From the NCBI GenBank assembly GCA_024275485.1, contig JAJRZA010000065.1, forward strand, positions 1 through 64,000: a stretch of DNA of 64,000 bases. The letters are read 5' to 3'. Shown here piece after piece: positions 18,534 through 28,206 of the stretch. Position 1 is the first letter of the stretch. Each line of letters starts with the position of its first letter. A model generated the notes under the pieces. The model saw nothing but the letters and a program-made list of their open reading frames with translations. It was not told where the DNA came from and did no database searches. Made by a program: the position numbers and the translations under genes. This stretch comes from Candidatus Krumholzibacteriota bacterium. GTDB taxonomy: Bacteria; Krumholzibacteriota; Krumholzibacteriia; LZORAL124-64-63.

Positions 18534-19790
18534 TTGGACAGATTTGTGATACAGGGACCAACCCCGCTGGAGGGGGAAATTGCCGTGGGCGGTGCCAAAA
18601 ACGCGGTTTTGCCGTTGATGGCCGCAGCCTTGTTGGCCCGGGGCGAAACTATCGTTGAAAACGTGCCCGATCTGGTGGATGTGCGTTTTTTCATGACCAT
18701 TCTGGAAGAACTGGGCGCGCGCTGCGTGCTGGAAAAAAGCCAACTCACCATCGATACCACCAACCAGGATGGCTGCAGCGCCCCCTATGATTTGGTACGC
18801 AAAATGCGCGCCAGCATCTATGTGCTGGGTCCATTGCTGGCCTATCACGGCGAGGCAAGGGTTTCGCTGCCCGGAGGTTGTGCCTGGGGTCCGAGGCCGG
18901 TCAATCTTCATCTGGATGCCATGCAGGCTCTGGGTGCGCAGTTGGATCTGGACGAAGGTTACATCGTCGGCAAGACCCAGGGGCGCTTGATAGGAACCCG
19001 TTTTCGTTTTGAGCCTGTTTCGGTGGGAGCCACGGCCAATGTGCTGATGGCTGCAGTTTTGGCCCAAGGCACCACGGACCTGGAAAACTGCGCGGTTGAG
19101 CCTGAAATTACGGGTTTGGCCGAAGCGCTGGTTCGCAGTGGGGCAAAAATTGAAGGCATCGGCACCACCAGCATACGCATTGAAGGGGTGCGGGAAATTG
19201 CTCCCCTGAAGCATCGCGTGATGGCCGATCGCATCGAGGCGGGGACTTTTATGGCCGGTGTGGCCATGACCACTGGAAGAGTGACCATGACCAGGGTCGA
19301 TCCTGCCCATTTGCGGTCGGTGATCAGTGTGCTTCAGGACATCGGCTGCGAAATCACCGAAGATCATGATCTGATCACCGTTGAAATGGATAGGCGACCC
19401 CGGAGTGTTGAAGTCGTCACCCGGCCTTATCCCGGTTTTCCCACCGATATGCAGGCCCAGATCATGGCTGTCTGCACTTTGGCCGAAGGTACCAGCTATA
19501 TGACCGACAGCATCTACCAGGATCGTTTCACCCATGTTTCGGAACTGAATCGACTGGGTGCGGATATCCGTTTGGACGGCAGCAAAGCCACCATCATTGG
19601 TGCCGGGCAACTGCAGGGCGCACCGGTGATGGCCACCGATCTGCGGGCCAGTGCGGCCTTGGTGTTGGCTGGGGCGGCGGCTCACGGGACCACTCTCGTG
19701 AACCGGGTCTATCACATTGATCGGGGTTATGAAAAGATCGAGATTCGGCTGGCAGCCCTGGGTGCAAACATCAGGCGGGAGGCCTATTGA
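18534..19790 (+). CDS. murA: UDP-N-acetylglucosamine 1-carboxyvinyltransferase MurA
   Basis: First committed step of peptidoglycan synthesis: transfers enolpyruvate from PEP to UDP-GlcNAc in the cytoplasm. 418 residues with the conserved G-A-K-N-A (UDP-sugar/PEP lysine), the active-site loop L-P-G-G-C at residues 112-116 and F-P-T-D-M-Q, whose aspartate is the catalytic base. The loop cysteine (C116, E. coli C115) is present, so the enzyme should be sensitive to fosfomycin as judged from the residue alone. It begins with TTG two bases after the prmC stop; no ATG alternative exists near the conserved N-terminus. Confidence 0.96.
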   Translation: MDRFVIQGPTPLEGEIAVGGAKNAVLPLMAAALLARGETIVENVPDLVDVRFFMTILEELGARCVLEKSQLTIDTTNQDGCSAPYDLVRKMRASIYVLGPLLAYHGEARVSLPGGCAWGPRPVNLHLDAMQALGAQLDLDEGYIVGKTQGRLIGTRFRFEPVSVGATANVLMAAVLAQGTTDLENCAVEPEITGLAEALVRSGAKIEGIGTTSIRIEGVREIAPLKHRVMADRIEAGTFMAGVAMTTGRVTMTRVDPAHLRSVISVLQDIGCEITEDHDLITVEMDRRPRSVEVVTRPYPGFPTDMQAQIMAVCTLAEGTSYMTDSIYQDRFTHVSELNRLGADIRLDGSKATIIGAGQLQGAPVMATDLRASAALVLAGAAAHGTTLVNRVYHIDRGYEKIEIRLAALGANIRREAY

Positions 19791-19868
19791 GTTCCGACAC
19801 CTTCCTGGCCAGGGGCACAGCTCTTTGTTTATCTTGGTTCGATCATTCTCTTTCCCGGAAAGGTATCT

Positions 19869-21791
19869 TTGTCCATGCCTCAGGAACGCCATTTCATACT
19901 CGGGGCCGCAGGTCATGTGGATCACGGCAAGACTGCCCTGATCACCGCATTGACAGGAACCAACACCGATCGCCTCAAGGAAGAGCGCGATCGCGGTATC
20001 AGCATCGAACTGGGTTTTGCCGAGTTTGAGCTGGCCGATGGTCTCAAGCTCGGGGTGGTGGATATGCCCGGCCACGAGAAGTTCGTCAAGCAGATGGTGT
20101 CCGGCGCCGGCGGTGTGGACCTGGCTTTTCTGGTGGTGGCCGCTGATGAAGGCGTGATGCCTCAAACGGTGGAGCATCTGGAGATCCTGGATTCCCTCGG
20201 AGTCGCCAGCGGCGTGGTGGTCATGACCAAAATCGACATGGTGGACGAAGACATCCTCGCCGTGGCTACTGAAGAAGCAATCGAACTGGTGGCAGGCACC
20301 TTTCTGGAAGGCAAGCCGGTGGTTGCGGTCTCCGCCCATACCGGAGCTGGTCTGGACGATCTCAAGGCAGCCTTGCAAAGCGAAGCCCTCGCTTTGCCTT
20401 TACGCAGGGAAGATGGTTTTTTTCGCCTGCCGGTGGATCGCATCTTCACCCTGCCGGGTGCGGGTGTCGTGGTCACGGGAACCTGTTGGAGTGGTTCGGT
20501 GGCCGGTGGTGATCGTTTGGTGGTGCAACCCACGGGGCAGAAAATCCGTGTGCGCGAGGTGCAGGTTCACGGAGTGAAGGCCGATCGGGGTGCTTCGGGC
20601 CAACGTTTGGCCCTGGCCCTGCACGGGGTCAAAAAAGACGAGATGGAACGCGGATACCAGGTTTTGGCCCCGGGCTCGGTGGAGCCCACCCGTCGCATCG
20701 ATATTCGGATCAACGTGATGTCTCACTATCAGGGTGTGATCAAGAATCGTCAGCGGGTTCACGTGAACCATGCTGGGCGCGAGGTGCTCGGACGCATCGT
20801 CCTGCTGGACGAGCACGAGCTGGGTGGTGAAGGCGGTCCTCGCCTGGGATTGGCCCAGATGCATCTGGAATCAGAACTGATGGCGGTGCGGGATGACAGG
20901 CTGGTTCTGCGGTTCTATTCGCCAGTGGTGAGCATTGCAGGGGCAGTGGTCCTTGATGCCAGTCCCGCCCCCCACAAACGCTTTGACGAGAAAGTCAGTG
21001 AAATCCTGTTGATCATGGAAGAAGGCGATACCACCGACCTTTTCCGTCAGAATTTGAAGGACTCGGGGTTGACGGGCCTGCCGTTGTCCGAGGCCATGGG
21101 CCAGCAGGACGATGCCCAGGCCATGGTGGTGGGCAAGCGACTTTACAATCGGGAGTTGTTGGCTGAATTGGCCGAGCGCATCGCCGGTCTGGTCAGGGAC
21201 TATGCGGGCCGTTTCCCCCTGCGGCTCGGCATTCCCAAGGAAGAGGCTCGCCGCAAGTGCAAGTTCAAAAGCGGCGCAGCCGAGTGGAACGCCATCTGTC
21301 AGGCCTTGGCCAGGCAGGATGTGTGGCTGGTGGTTGGCGATCGGATCGTGCTGACGTCCGACGGCCCGGATCTGACCAAAGAAATGCAGGAGGCCGTCCT
21401 ACTTGCTGCTGCGGAGCTGGCGTCTTTCGGGCTGGACTGGCCCGGCCAGGAAAACTGGGCCGCCGAATCGAAAATATTTCAGAAGGCCGACGGCTCTGCC
21501 GCCCTGAAGGAATTTAAACCGCAGGAAGTCATGCGCCATCTGGTGGATCACGGCCTGGCGGTGTCCATCAACAACGAATACCTGGTTTCGCCGGCGGCTC
21601 ATGAAGACTTGCTGGACCGGTTGCGCCTGCATTTTGCCGACGAAAGGGAGATGGCATTTGCTGTTTTCCGCCAGTTGAGTGGTTTGACCCGCAAGCTGGG
21701 CATCCCCATGCTGGAGCATTTGGACCAGGTGGGTATGACCGTGCGTCAGGGTGATGTCAGGCGGGCAGGACCCGCTTTAAAGGAGAATTGA
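19869..21791 (+). CDS. selB: Selenocysteine-specific elongation factor SelB
   Basis: A GTP-dependent factor that brings selenocysteyl-tRNA to UGA codons followed by a SECIS hairpin. 640 residues: G1 loop G-H-V-D-H-G-K-T, D-M-P-G-H (G3), T-K-I-D-M (G4), the EF-Tu-like beta-barrels (residues about 175-340) and four C-terminal winged-helix repeats for SECIS binding. The TTG at 19869 follows GGAAAGG with correct spacing; the ATG at 19875 is the alternative. It implies that the organism decodes UGA as selenocysteine, though selA, selD and tRNA-Sec are not in the window. It overlaps ispG by one base. Confidence 0.95.
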   Translation: MSMPQERHFILGAAGHVDHGKTALITALTGTNTDRLKEERDRGISIELGFAEFELADGLKLGVVDMPGHEKFVKQMVSGAGGVDLAFLVVAADEGVMPQTVEHLEILDSLGVASGVVVMTKIDMVDEDILAVATEEAIELVAGTFLEGKPVVAVSAHTGAGLDDLKAALQSEALALPLRREDGFFRLPVDRIFTLPGAGVVVTGTCWSGSVAGGDRLVVQPTGQKIRVREVQVHGVKADRGASGQRLALALHGVKKDEMERGYQVLAPGSVEPTRRIDIRINVMSHYQGVIKNRQRVHVNHAGREVLGRIVLLDEHELGGEGGPRLGLAQMHLESELMAVRDDRLVLRFYSPVVSIAGAVVLDASPAPHKRFDEKVSEILLIMEEGDTTDLFRQNLKDSGLTGLPLSEAMGQQDDAQAMVVGKRLYNRELLAELAERIAGLVRDYAGRFPLRLGIPKEEARRKCKFKSGAAEWNAICQALARQDVWLVVGDRIVLTSDGPDLTKEMQEAVLLAAAELASFGLDWPGQENWAAESKIFQKADGSAALKEFKPQEVMRHLVDHGLAVSINNEYLVSPAAHEDLLDRLRLHFADEREMAFAVFRQLSGLTRKLGIPMLEHLDQVGMTVRQGDVRRAGPALKEN

Positions 21792-22894
21792 TGAGTGGCG
21801 AATTGATCAATGACAAAGCAATTCCGGTGGACCCCGTTTGTAGCAACCGGGTAAAAACCCGCCAAATCAACGTGGGTGGCCTGACCATCGGTGGCGATGC
21901 TCCGGTGCGGGTGCAAACCATGACCTGCACCAAGACCGGTGATGCAGATGCCACCCTGGAACAAATCCGGGAGCTGGCTACCGCAGGCGCTGAGATCGTT
22001 CGCGTCACGGTGAACGATGAGGCGGCAGGCCTGGCCCTGCCTCGCATCGTGGCTGAAAGTAATACTCCACTGGTGGCTGATATCCATTTCGACAACAAAT
22101 TGGCTTTGGTCTCCCTGAAGGCGGGCATCGCCAAGTTGCGCATCAATCCGGGGAACATCGGGTCCAAGGACAAGGTTCGTGAAGTGGCTGCTGCCGCCCT
22201 TGATCTGGGTGTGCCCATTCGCATTGGGGTCAATGGGGGCAGCTTGCATCGTCGGTATGATGAGCTGCACAAAAGTGACCCCGCAGGGGCCCTGGTTCAG
22301 AGCGCGTTGGATGAAATCGAAACCCTGGCGGCGGTGGGTTTTCACGATGTGGCCGTCAGCCTGAAGAGCAGTGAACCCCGGGAAGTGGTGGATGCTTGTC
22401 GTCGTTTTGCGAAGATCAGTGATGTTCCCCAGCACCTCGGGGTGACCGAAGCGGGCACTCTATTGGCGGGTACATCACGCTCAGTGGCTGCCATGTCGGT
22501 GCTTTTGTCAGAGGGTATTGGCGATACGGTGCGCATCAGTCTGGCTGCTGATCCGGTGCAGGAGGTTTTGGCTGCTTTCCATATGCTCAGCGCGTTGGGA
22601 TTGCGGCAGGGTTTTGCCCGGGTGGTGGCTTGCCCCACCTGCGGGCGCGTGGAAGTGGACGTGGTGAAGCTGGCTGCCCGGGTGGAGGAATTGGCCAAGG
22701 AATTGCCCCCCGACCGAGTGGTCGCGGTTATGGGCTGCATCGTCAACGGCCCGGGAGAGGCCAAGGCAGCCGATTTGGGTATTGCCGCCGGAAAAACCAA
22801 GGTGGCCATCTACCGCATGGGCGAATTGCACCGGACCATCGGCAAGGAAGACCTGGAAGCGGTTCTGGTTGCCGAAATTGAACGATTGAAATAA
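21791..22894 (+). CDS. ispG: 4-hydroxy-3-methylbut-2-enyl diphosphate synthase (GcpE/IspG)
   Basis: A [4Fe-4S] enzyme of the MEP isoprenoid pathway that converts MEcPP to HMBPP. 367 residues, the short bacterial form without the extra domain of plants. The TIM-barrel part starts with V-R-V-Q-T-M-T. The cluster ligands lie in C-P-T-C-G-R and M-G-C-I-V-N-G-P-G-E, where the glutamate is also the fourth-ligand candidate. The ATG overlaps the selB stop as TGATG with AGGAG five bases upstream. No other isoprenoid gene is nearby. Confidence 0.95.
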   Translation: MSGELINDKAIPVDPVCSNRVKTRQINVGGLTIGGDAPVRVQTMTCTKTGDADATLEQIRELATAGAEIVRVTVNDEAAGLALPRIVAESNTPLVADIHFDNKLALVSLKAGIAKLRINPGNIGSKDKVREVAAAALDLGVPIRIGVNGGSLHRRYDELHKSDPAGALVQSALDEIETLAAVGFHDVAVSLKSSEPREVVDACRRFAKISDVPQHLGVTEAGTLLAGTSRSVAAMSVLLSEGIGDTVRISLAADPVQEVLAAFHMLSALGLRQGFARVVACPTCGRVEVDVVKLAARVEELAKELPPDRVVAVMGCIVNGPGEAKAADLGIAAGKTKVAIYRMGELHRTIGKEDLEAVLVAEIERLK

Positions 22895-23001
22895 ATCCTG
22901 TTTTCGCAGTTCCTATGGGCAGGTTTCCCTTTAGTGGGCCTGGGATTGCCCGATATCCATCTGGTAGAGGGGAACCCACATTCTTGCTCAAGGTCTGCGG
23001 A

Positions 23002-24189
23002 ATGATACATCTGACAAAAGATATTTTTGATCAACCATCCACCACCAGCTTTGGTGTGGATCGCCTGCAGGCTCTGCAGTCTTTCAATGCCCGCATGGTT
23101 TGCATGACCGTGGACGAATCGTCCTACGAAGAAGTGGTCCGGGGTGTCTGGAGAGTCATTGGCTGCGACTACTGCGCTCTTTTCCTGAAATCTCCCCACA
23201 GCGGTCATCTGGTCCTGAAGGCTTCCTTTGGCTATGATCAAGTGCCCGAAGGTCTTGTGGTGGAATGCGACGATCCCACCAGTATTCATGCCCAGGCTTT
23301 CGTCGAGGAATATCAGGTTTACCTGGATGATCTCTCCGATACCCCCGGTGTGAATCCCCTGTGCGGCGAAATGGGCAGCAGCCTTGTATTACCGGTTATC
23401 TCCAGTCATGGACCGGTGGGAGTTTTCGATTTCAGCAGTCGGCAGCAGTGGGCTTTCAGTCCTCAGGAAATCGGCATGTGCAGTATGGTGGTGGACCAGA
23501 TATCCTATTCCCTGGAAAACATCCGCCTGATAAGGGAGCTGCGCGATAGCCGGGATGCGGTCATTCGGGGCATGGCCACGCTTTCGGAGATTCGCGATTC
23601 GCATATCGGTGGACATCTGAACCGTATCTGCGCCATGAGCTGTTACCTGTCCGAACGTTTGGTGGGACGTGTGGGTTATCAAAATGTGACGCCTTCTTTC
23701 ATCTCCATCATCGAACGGGCGGCCGCTTTACACGATGTGGGCAAGGTGGGAATTCCGGATACCATTCTGTTGAAACCCGGAAAGCTCACAGATGAGGAAT
23801 TTGATATCATGCGCACTCACACCACCATCGGTGGCGAGCTGCTGGAAAGTTTGATTGATGATTTTGGCGAATACGCTCTGATCACCATGGGAGCCACCGT
23901 AGCCCGCGCTCATCACGAGCGGTGGGATGGCAAGGGTTACCCCAACAATCTTTCAGGCAAGAACATTCCCCTGGAGGCGCGCATTGTGGCCATCTGCGAT
24001 GTGTATGATGCTTTGACCAGCCGTCGTGTCTACAAGGAGGCCTGGAGCCACGATGACACCATGAAGCTGTTGAAAGATGGAGCCGGAACCCAGTTTGATC
24101 CGGAGTTGGTGGAAATTTTCCTGTCCAGACCGAAGAAATTGCTGAAAATTCGCAGTCAGTTTCCTGACAAAGTGATCAGCACAGCATGA
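23002..24189 (+). CDS. GAF and HD-GYP domain protein, probable cyclic-di-GMP phosphodiesterase
   Basis: 395 residues. A GAF-like sensor domain (about residues 30-185) precedes an HD-GYP domain. Catalytic signatures are intact: H-D-V-G-K-V-G-I-P at residues 244-252, H-H-E-R-W-D-G-K-G-Y-P at 304-314 and the later D-V-Y-D-A-L-T-S. These match enzymes that hydrolyse cyclic-di-GMP to pGpG or GMP. It lacks a receiver domain and membrane segments, so the input is probably a cytosolic ligand bound by GAF. ATG 23002 is favoured over an upstream frame from 22915 because the extra residues do not resemble the family. It stands alone, followed by about 130 non-coding bases. Confidence 0.88.
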   Translation: MIHLTKDIFDQPSTTSFGVDRLQALQSFNARMVCMTVDESSYEEVVRGVWRVIGCDYCALFLKSPHSGHLVLKASFGYDQVPEGLVVECDDPTSIHAQAFVEEYQVYLDDLSDTPGVNPLCGEMGSSLVLPVISSHGPVGVFDFSSRQQWAFSPQEIGMCSMVVDQISYSLENIRLIRELRDSRDAVIRGMATLSEIRDSHIGGHLNRICAMSCYLSERLVGRVGYQNVTPSFISIIERAAALHDVGKVGIPDTILLKPGKLTDEEFDIMRTHTTIGGELLESLIDDFGEYALITMGATVARAHHERWDGKGYPNNLSGKNIPLEARIVAICDVYDALTSRRVYKEAWSHDDTMKLLKDGAGTQFDPELVEIFLSRPKKLLKIRSQFPDKVISTA

Positions 24190-24309
24190 TGCGAAAAATC
24201 AAGGCCATACCCATGGGGATCACCCATCCGGCGGGGCTTCAGTTCGGACTACAATTTCACTAATACTTGACAGTTAGGGCAGTTAGCACCCACGATGGAC
24301 CTAAATTTA

Positions 24310-24318
24310 TGGTATAAT
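24310..24318 (+). promoter_or_regulatory. Extended -10 promoter (TGGTATAAT) for the CHAT gene
   Basis: A perfect TATAAT (24313-24318) is preceded by TGG, the extended -10 element, with no good -35 at normal distance. Transcription would begin near 24325, which excludes an ATG at 24317 inside the box and supports the ATG at 24368. Confidence 0.6.
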
Positions 24319-24367
24319 GAACCATTGCACATGTGACTCAGGTACCAACTGCAGAGACGGGAAACCA

Positions 24368-27300
24368 ATGCACCGTTGTTTTTGCATCTTGTTAGGGCTT
24401 TTTTGTATTGTTCCGGTTCTGGCGGCTGGGGCAATATCCAGTGAAAGCTCCCTTTCCGACCGTTTTGCCAGTGAAATCCAGGCCCTGGGCGGTCTTGTGG
24501 ACGACGGTTTCTATCCTGATGTTTTGGAAAAAGGGCAGGCTCTGCTTTCCGGTGTTCGCGCCGAGTTCCCCCATGGTAGTTTCGACGAAGCCAAGATTCT
24601 CGACTTCATGGTTCATGCATCCTACCGCAGTGGTCGGGTAATGGACCCCCAGGCCATCATAATGGGAGAACAGGCCATCCAAATAAAGGAGACTGTTTTT
24701 GGCCCGGATGATCCGGAAACCGCCAACAGCCTGATGCATCTGGGCAACCTCTACATCCAACGTTGGGAATGCGAAAAATCGATTCCCCTGCATGATCGGG
24801 CGCTGACCATTCTGGCTCTGGCCGGGCCTGGTTACGATTACCAGCGCGCCACGATTCTCAGCAGTCAGGGAGTAGCTTACCGCCGCCTGGCCCAGGCCGG
24901 GAAAGCTTTCGAACTCTACAGTCAGGCCTTGGCCATCCAGGAGCGGGTCCTGGGCCCGGAGCACCCCGACGTAGCTTCCATTTTGAACAATCAGGCCAGT
25001 GTTCTTGCTGATCGCGGGGATTATTCCACCGCAGAAAAACTACACCGGCGGGCCATTGCCATCCGGGAGGCGGCCCTGGGGCCGGATCATGAGTGGGTGG
25101 GCGAATCGGCCAACAATCTGGCCGGCATTCTGAGCTATCTGGGCAAATACAATGAGGCTCTGGAATATCAAGAGCGAGCTGTGCGCATCTTCAAACTCAA
25201 ACTCGGCACCGAGCACCCGCGTTACTGGACTACCAAGCTGAATCTGGGCCTTGCCTATCTCGACATGGGTGACCCTGGCGGGGCCCTGCCCATCTGTCGG
25301 GACGTCTTGCAGAACATGAGAAAACTGTATGGTGAGGATAGTCCGCAAACCTGTTACGAGTTGGATGCCCTGGCCGGTTGTTACTACGGCCTTAAGGACT
25401 ACGAGTTGGCCCTGGAACTCTATTCCCAGTCATTGCGCATAGGTGAGACCTCTTATGGCCAAGGCAGTTATGAAACCGCTGAAACCATCAAGGAGCAAGG
25501 CAAATGCCTCATCGCCCTGGATCGACTGGATGAGGCAGTGGAAAGGCTGAACTACAGCTTGGCGATCATGGCAGGAGATATTGACGGAGACAACGGTATT
25601 CTGTGTGGGCCCTTGAATCAGCTGGCGGAGCTGCATTTGAAGAGAAAGGAGTATGATCAGGCCCTGGTTCATGCCCAACGGTCCAGTTTTTTGAGCACCA
25701 GGGATCTTGGGACTGGGCACCCGCTCCTTGCGGAGAGCAGCCTCCTGGAAGCACGAGCACTCCTGGGCCAGGGAGATAAGGAAGGGGCTCTGGACCATGC
25801 CCTGCTTGCCGAAAAAATCAGCCGTCGACATCTGCAACAGACCATGCAGGTCCTGTCTGAAGATAGGGCCCTCGATTACGCGGGTATCCGTGTCGATGGC
25901 TTGGATTTGGCGCTCTCGGTCCTGACCGATGGGGAGTCGGGCAGACGGGTGGCCAGGGTTTGGGATGCGGTCATCCGCTCACGGTCGATGGTTCTTGATC
26001 AGTACACCGCCCGCAACCGAATTCTGAGTGACAGGGGTGATTCCCTGGCCGCCGCCCTGATGGACAGTTCGCTGGTGTTGCGGGAGCGCCTTGCCAATCT
26101 CGGCATGCGCGGCCCCGGTTGGGAAGACGTATCGGTTTATCACCAAATGCTCACCGAAACAGAGGCTGATCTGGAGACCATTGAAAGGCGGCTTTCCCTT
26201 CAAAGCTCGCAATTTCTCCACTGGCAGAAGGATCATCAACTGGGATTTGATCAGGTGTCCCGGTCTCTGCCGGCGGCAAGCACACTGATCGCCTTCGTGC
26301 GTTGTGCCGACGCTGCGGGATACGAAACCTACAAGGTGTTTATCCTGGATGACCCCGAAGCTGAACCGCGCATTCTGAATCTTGGCGCTGCCGAGCGCAT
26401 CGATGCCAAGGTGGCCGCCTGGCATGATCAAGCTGCTCTGGGGACCCGCCACCGTACCCAGTACAAACCCGAGCAAGCTTCCATCGTCGCTTCCCGGGGT
26501 TTTCTCATGGTGTCCAGCAGCGCTGAGGATCAGTTGGCATCCTACCTGAAGGCGGGGTCTGACCTGCGCCGGCTGGTGTGGGATCCGTTGAAGGGTGAGG
26601 TCGGTGGTAATGATCAGATTTTTGTTGTCCCCGATGGCAGTATTCATTTGCTGAACCTGGCAGCCCTACCTGAAGATGATGGTCGCTTTTTGGTGGAATC
26701 GGATCACCTTTTTCACATCCTCGTTTCTGAAAAAACCCTCGCCATGCCACAGGCGTCAACGAACAAGCCCCTGCGTCTGTTGGCTATCGGTGGCGTGGAC
26801 TACGACCTGACCCGCGGTCCCCAAGGGTTGACTTTTCCACCCCTTCCTCATGCCCGCACGGAAGTTGAGCAGTTGGGCGCCATTTGGTCCGCAAAGGACG
26901 GCAAGACCACGCTGTTGATGGGCTGCGAGGCTACGGTGGAAAATTTGAAGAAGGAAATAGCCGGGGCAGGGATTCTACATCTTGCCACTCACGGGTTCTT
27001 TCTGCCTGCTTCCAGGGGTATTGAGGGGACCGGTCAAAATGACAATCCCCTGGTGCGAACGGGACTGGTTCTGGCCGGAACCGGAAATCTTCAGCAGGCG
27101 ACAACAGGTTGCTACGATGGGATTGTCACCGCCGAAGAAGTCTCGGCCCTGGATCTGAACGGAGTCCAATGGGCCGTTCTGTCTGCCTGCAACACTGGTT
27201 TGGGTGAGTTGGATACACGGGGCGAAGGTGTGTTCGGCTTGCGCCGGGTCTTTGCCCTGGCCGGGGCACGCACCGTCATCATGAGCCTGTGGTCCGTGGA

Positions 27301-27481
27301 AGACGAATCGTCCCACCAATGGATGTGTGCCCTTTACAAGGCACATTGGCAAAATGGCTTGGACACGGCCGCCGCGGTGCGTAAGGCTTCCCTGGAGGTA
27401 CTTGCCCTGCGTCGTGATGCCGGGTTGAGCGTTCACCCCTACTACTGGGCAGGCTTTGTTGCCTCAGGAGATTGGCGATAG
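24368..27481 (+). CDS. Exported TPR-CHAT protease
   Basis: 1037 residues. An N-terminal signal peptide (C-I-L-L-G-L-F-C-I-V-P-V-L-A-A-G) is followed by about eight TPR units with the 42-residue kinesin-light-chain spacing (residues about 95-480, with recurrent L-G-P-x-H-P). A helical linker follows, then a C-terminal CHAT domain (about 740-1037). CHAT domains are caspase/separase-like cysteine peptidases. The dyad is visible as histidine 875 in L-A-T-H-G and cysteine 941 in L-S-A-C-N-T-G, followed by the family block G-A-R-T-V-I-M-S-L-W-S-V. The signal peptide implies activity outside the cytoplasm. It is followed after nine bases by an ECF-like sigma gene, suggesting a signalling unit. Confidence 0.88.
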   Translation: MHRCFCILLGLFCIVPVLAAGAISSESSLSDRFASEIQALGGLVDDGFYPDVLEKGQALLSGVRAEFPHGSFDEAKILDFMVHASYRSGRVMDPQAIIMGEQAIQIKETVFGPDDPETANSLMHLGNLYIQRWECEKSIPLHDRALTILALAGPGYDYQRATILSSQGVAYRRLAQAGKAFELYSQALAIQERVLGPEHPDVASILNNQASVLADRGDYSTAEKLHRRAIAIREAALGPDHEWVGESANNLAGILSYLGKYNEALEYQERAVRIFKLKLGTEHPRYWTTKLNLGLAYLDMGDPGGALPICRDVLQNMRKLYGEDSPQTCYELDALAGCYYGLKDYELALELYSQSLRIGETSYGQGSYETAETIKEQGKCLIALDRLDEAVERLNYSLAIMAGDIDGDNGILCGPLNQLAELHLKRKEYDQALVHAQRSSFLSTRDLGTGHPLLAESSLLEARALLGQGDKEGALDHALLAEKISRRHLQQTMQVLSEDRALDYAGIRVDGLDLALSVLTDGESGRRVARVWDAVIRSRSMVLDQYTARNRILSDRGDSLAAALMDSSLVLRERLANLGMRGPGWEDVSVYHQMLTETEADLETIERRLSLQSSQFLHWQKDHQLGFDQVSRSLPAASTLIAFVRCADAAGYETYKVFILDDPEAEPRILNLGAAERIDAKVAAWHDQAALGTRHRTQYKPEQASIVASRGFLMVSSSAEDQLASYLKAGSDLRRLVWDPLKGEVGGNDQIFVVPDGSIHLLNLAALPEDDGRFLVESDHLFHILVSEKTLAMPQASTNKPLRLLAIGGVDYDLTRGPQGLTFPPLPHARTEVEQLGAIWSAKDGKTTLLMGCEATVENLKKEIAGAGILHLATHGFFLPASRGIEGTGQNDNPLVRTGLVLAGTGNLQQATTGCYDGIVTAEEVSALDLNGVQWAVLSACNTGLGELDTRGEGVFGLRRVFALAGARTVIMSLWSVEDESSHQWMCALYKAHWQNGLDTAAAVRKASLEVLALRRDAGLSVHPYYWAGFVASGDWR

Positions 27482-27490
27482 GAACTGATC

Positions 27491-28105
27491 TTGCCGGATA
27501 TTCATCAAATCGAACTTGCAGCACGAGATCCGCAAGAGGAGGCTCTGGTCAGAGGTTTGTCCGAAGGGGATCCTCTGGAGGTGGAGAAATTCATCAATAG
27601 ATCCCACCGTCCTGTCTATGCCATGACCGCTCGACTGACCTCCGACCCGGATATGCGCCACGACTGGAGCCAGGAAATCCTGCTGAAGATACTCCAGGAA
27701 ATGTCTGCCGGCCGGTTCGTCTACCAGCGGCCCGGCTGCTTCTGGGCCTGGTTTCAGATGCGCACCAACTTCCTGCTGATCAATCTTTACCACCAGCACA
27801 AAAAACATACCGAGCGTTGGAGCACCGGCGAAGTCGGGGCGGCCATTGTGGATAAGGTACCCATGAACAGGGGCCAGGATCCCTTGCGGTTGCTGGAGGA
27901 AGTCGAGTCCCGGCGAGTGGTAGAGGAATGCCTGCAGGAGTTGCCCAACGAAGAACATCGGCGGGCTATGCACTTGTTGCTCTTTCAGGACCAGACGTAC
28001 CAGGAGGTGGCCGATGCCATGGATGCTCCCCTGAACACTGTTCGTTCCTGGATTCGTCGGGCTCGCATCACCATGCGGCAGTGTGTGGCCGGAAAGCTTG
28101 CCTGA
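27491..28105 (+). CDS. ECF-like sigma factor adjacent to the CHAT protease
   Basis: 204 residues with weak but complete ECF organisation. Region 2 contains H-D-W-S-Q-E-I-L-L-K-I-L in place of the usual D-x-x-Q-E motif. Region 4 has L-P-N-E-E-H-R-R-A and a helix-turn-helix Y-Q-E-V-A-D-A-M followed by L-N-T-V-R-S-W-I-R-R-A. The TTG start follows AGGAACTGATC; the CHAT stop is nine bases upstream. It is more divergent than the ECF factor at 10.3 kb. The gene after it encodes a membrane protein that could restrain it. Confidence 0.82.
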   Translation: MPDIHQIELAARDPQEEALVRGLSEGDPLEVEKFINRSHRPVYAMTARLTSDPDMRHDWSQEILLKILQEMSAGRFVYQRPGCFWAWFQMRTNFLLINLYHQHKKHTERWSTGEVGAAIVDKVPMNRGQDPLRLLEEVESRRVVEECLQELPNEEHRRAMHLLLFQDQTYQEVADAMDAPLNTVRSWIRRARITMRQCVAGKLA

Positions 28106-28206
28106 CCTGAAACAATCGAAGAAAAATCATCTGCAACTTTGCCAGCCAGGAGCTGGTCTTTCTTTTGAGCGAAACAATTTAATCTAAAATACAGGGAAGT
28201 AGTCCG

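Noticed and set aside
18462-20378. A 638-codon open frame on the minus strand
   Set aside because: It is antisense to murA and selB, which have clear family motifs, and has no recognisable protein features.
24267-24318. TTGACA with TATAAT before the CHAT gene as a sigma-70 pair
   Set aside because: They are 40 bases apart; only the extended -10 is credible.
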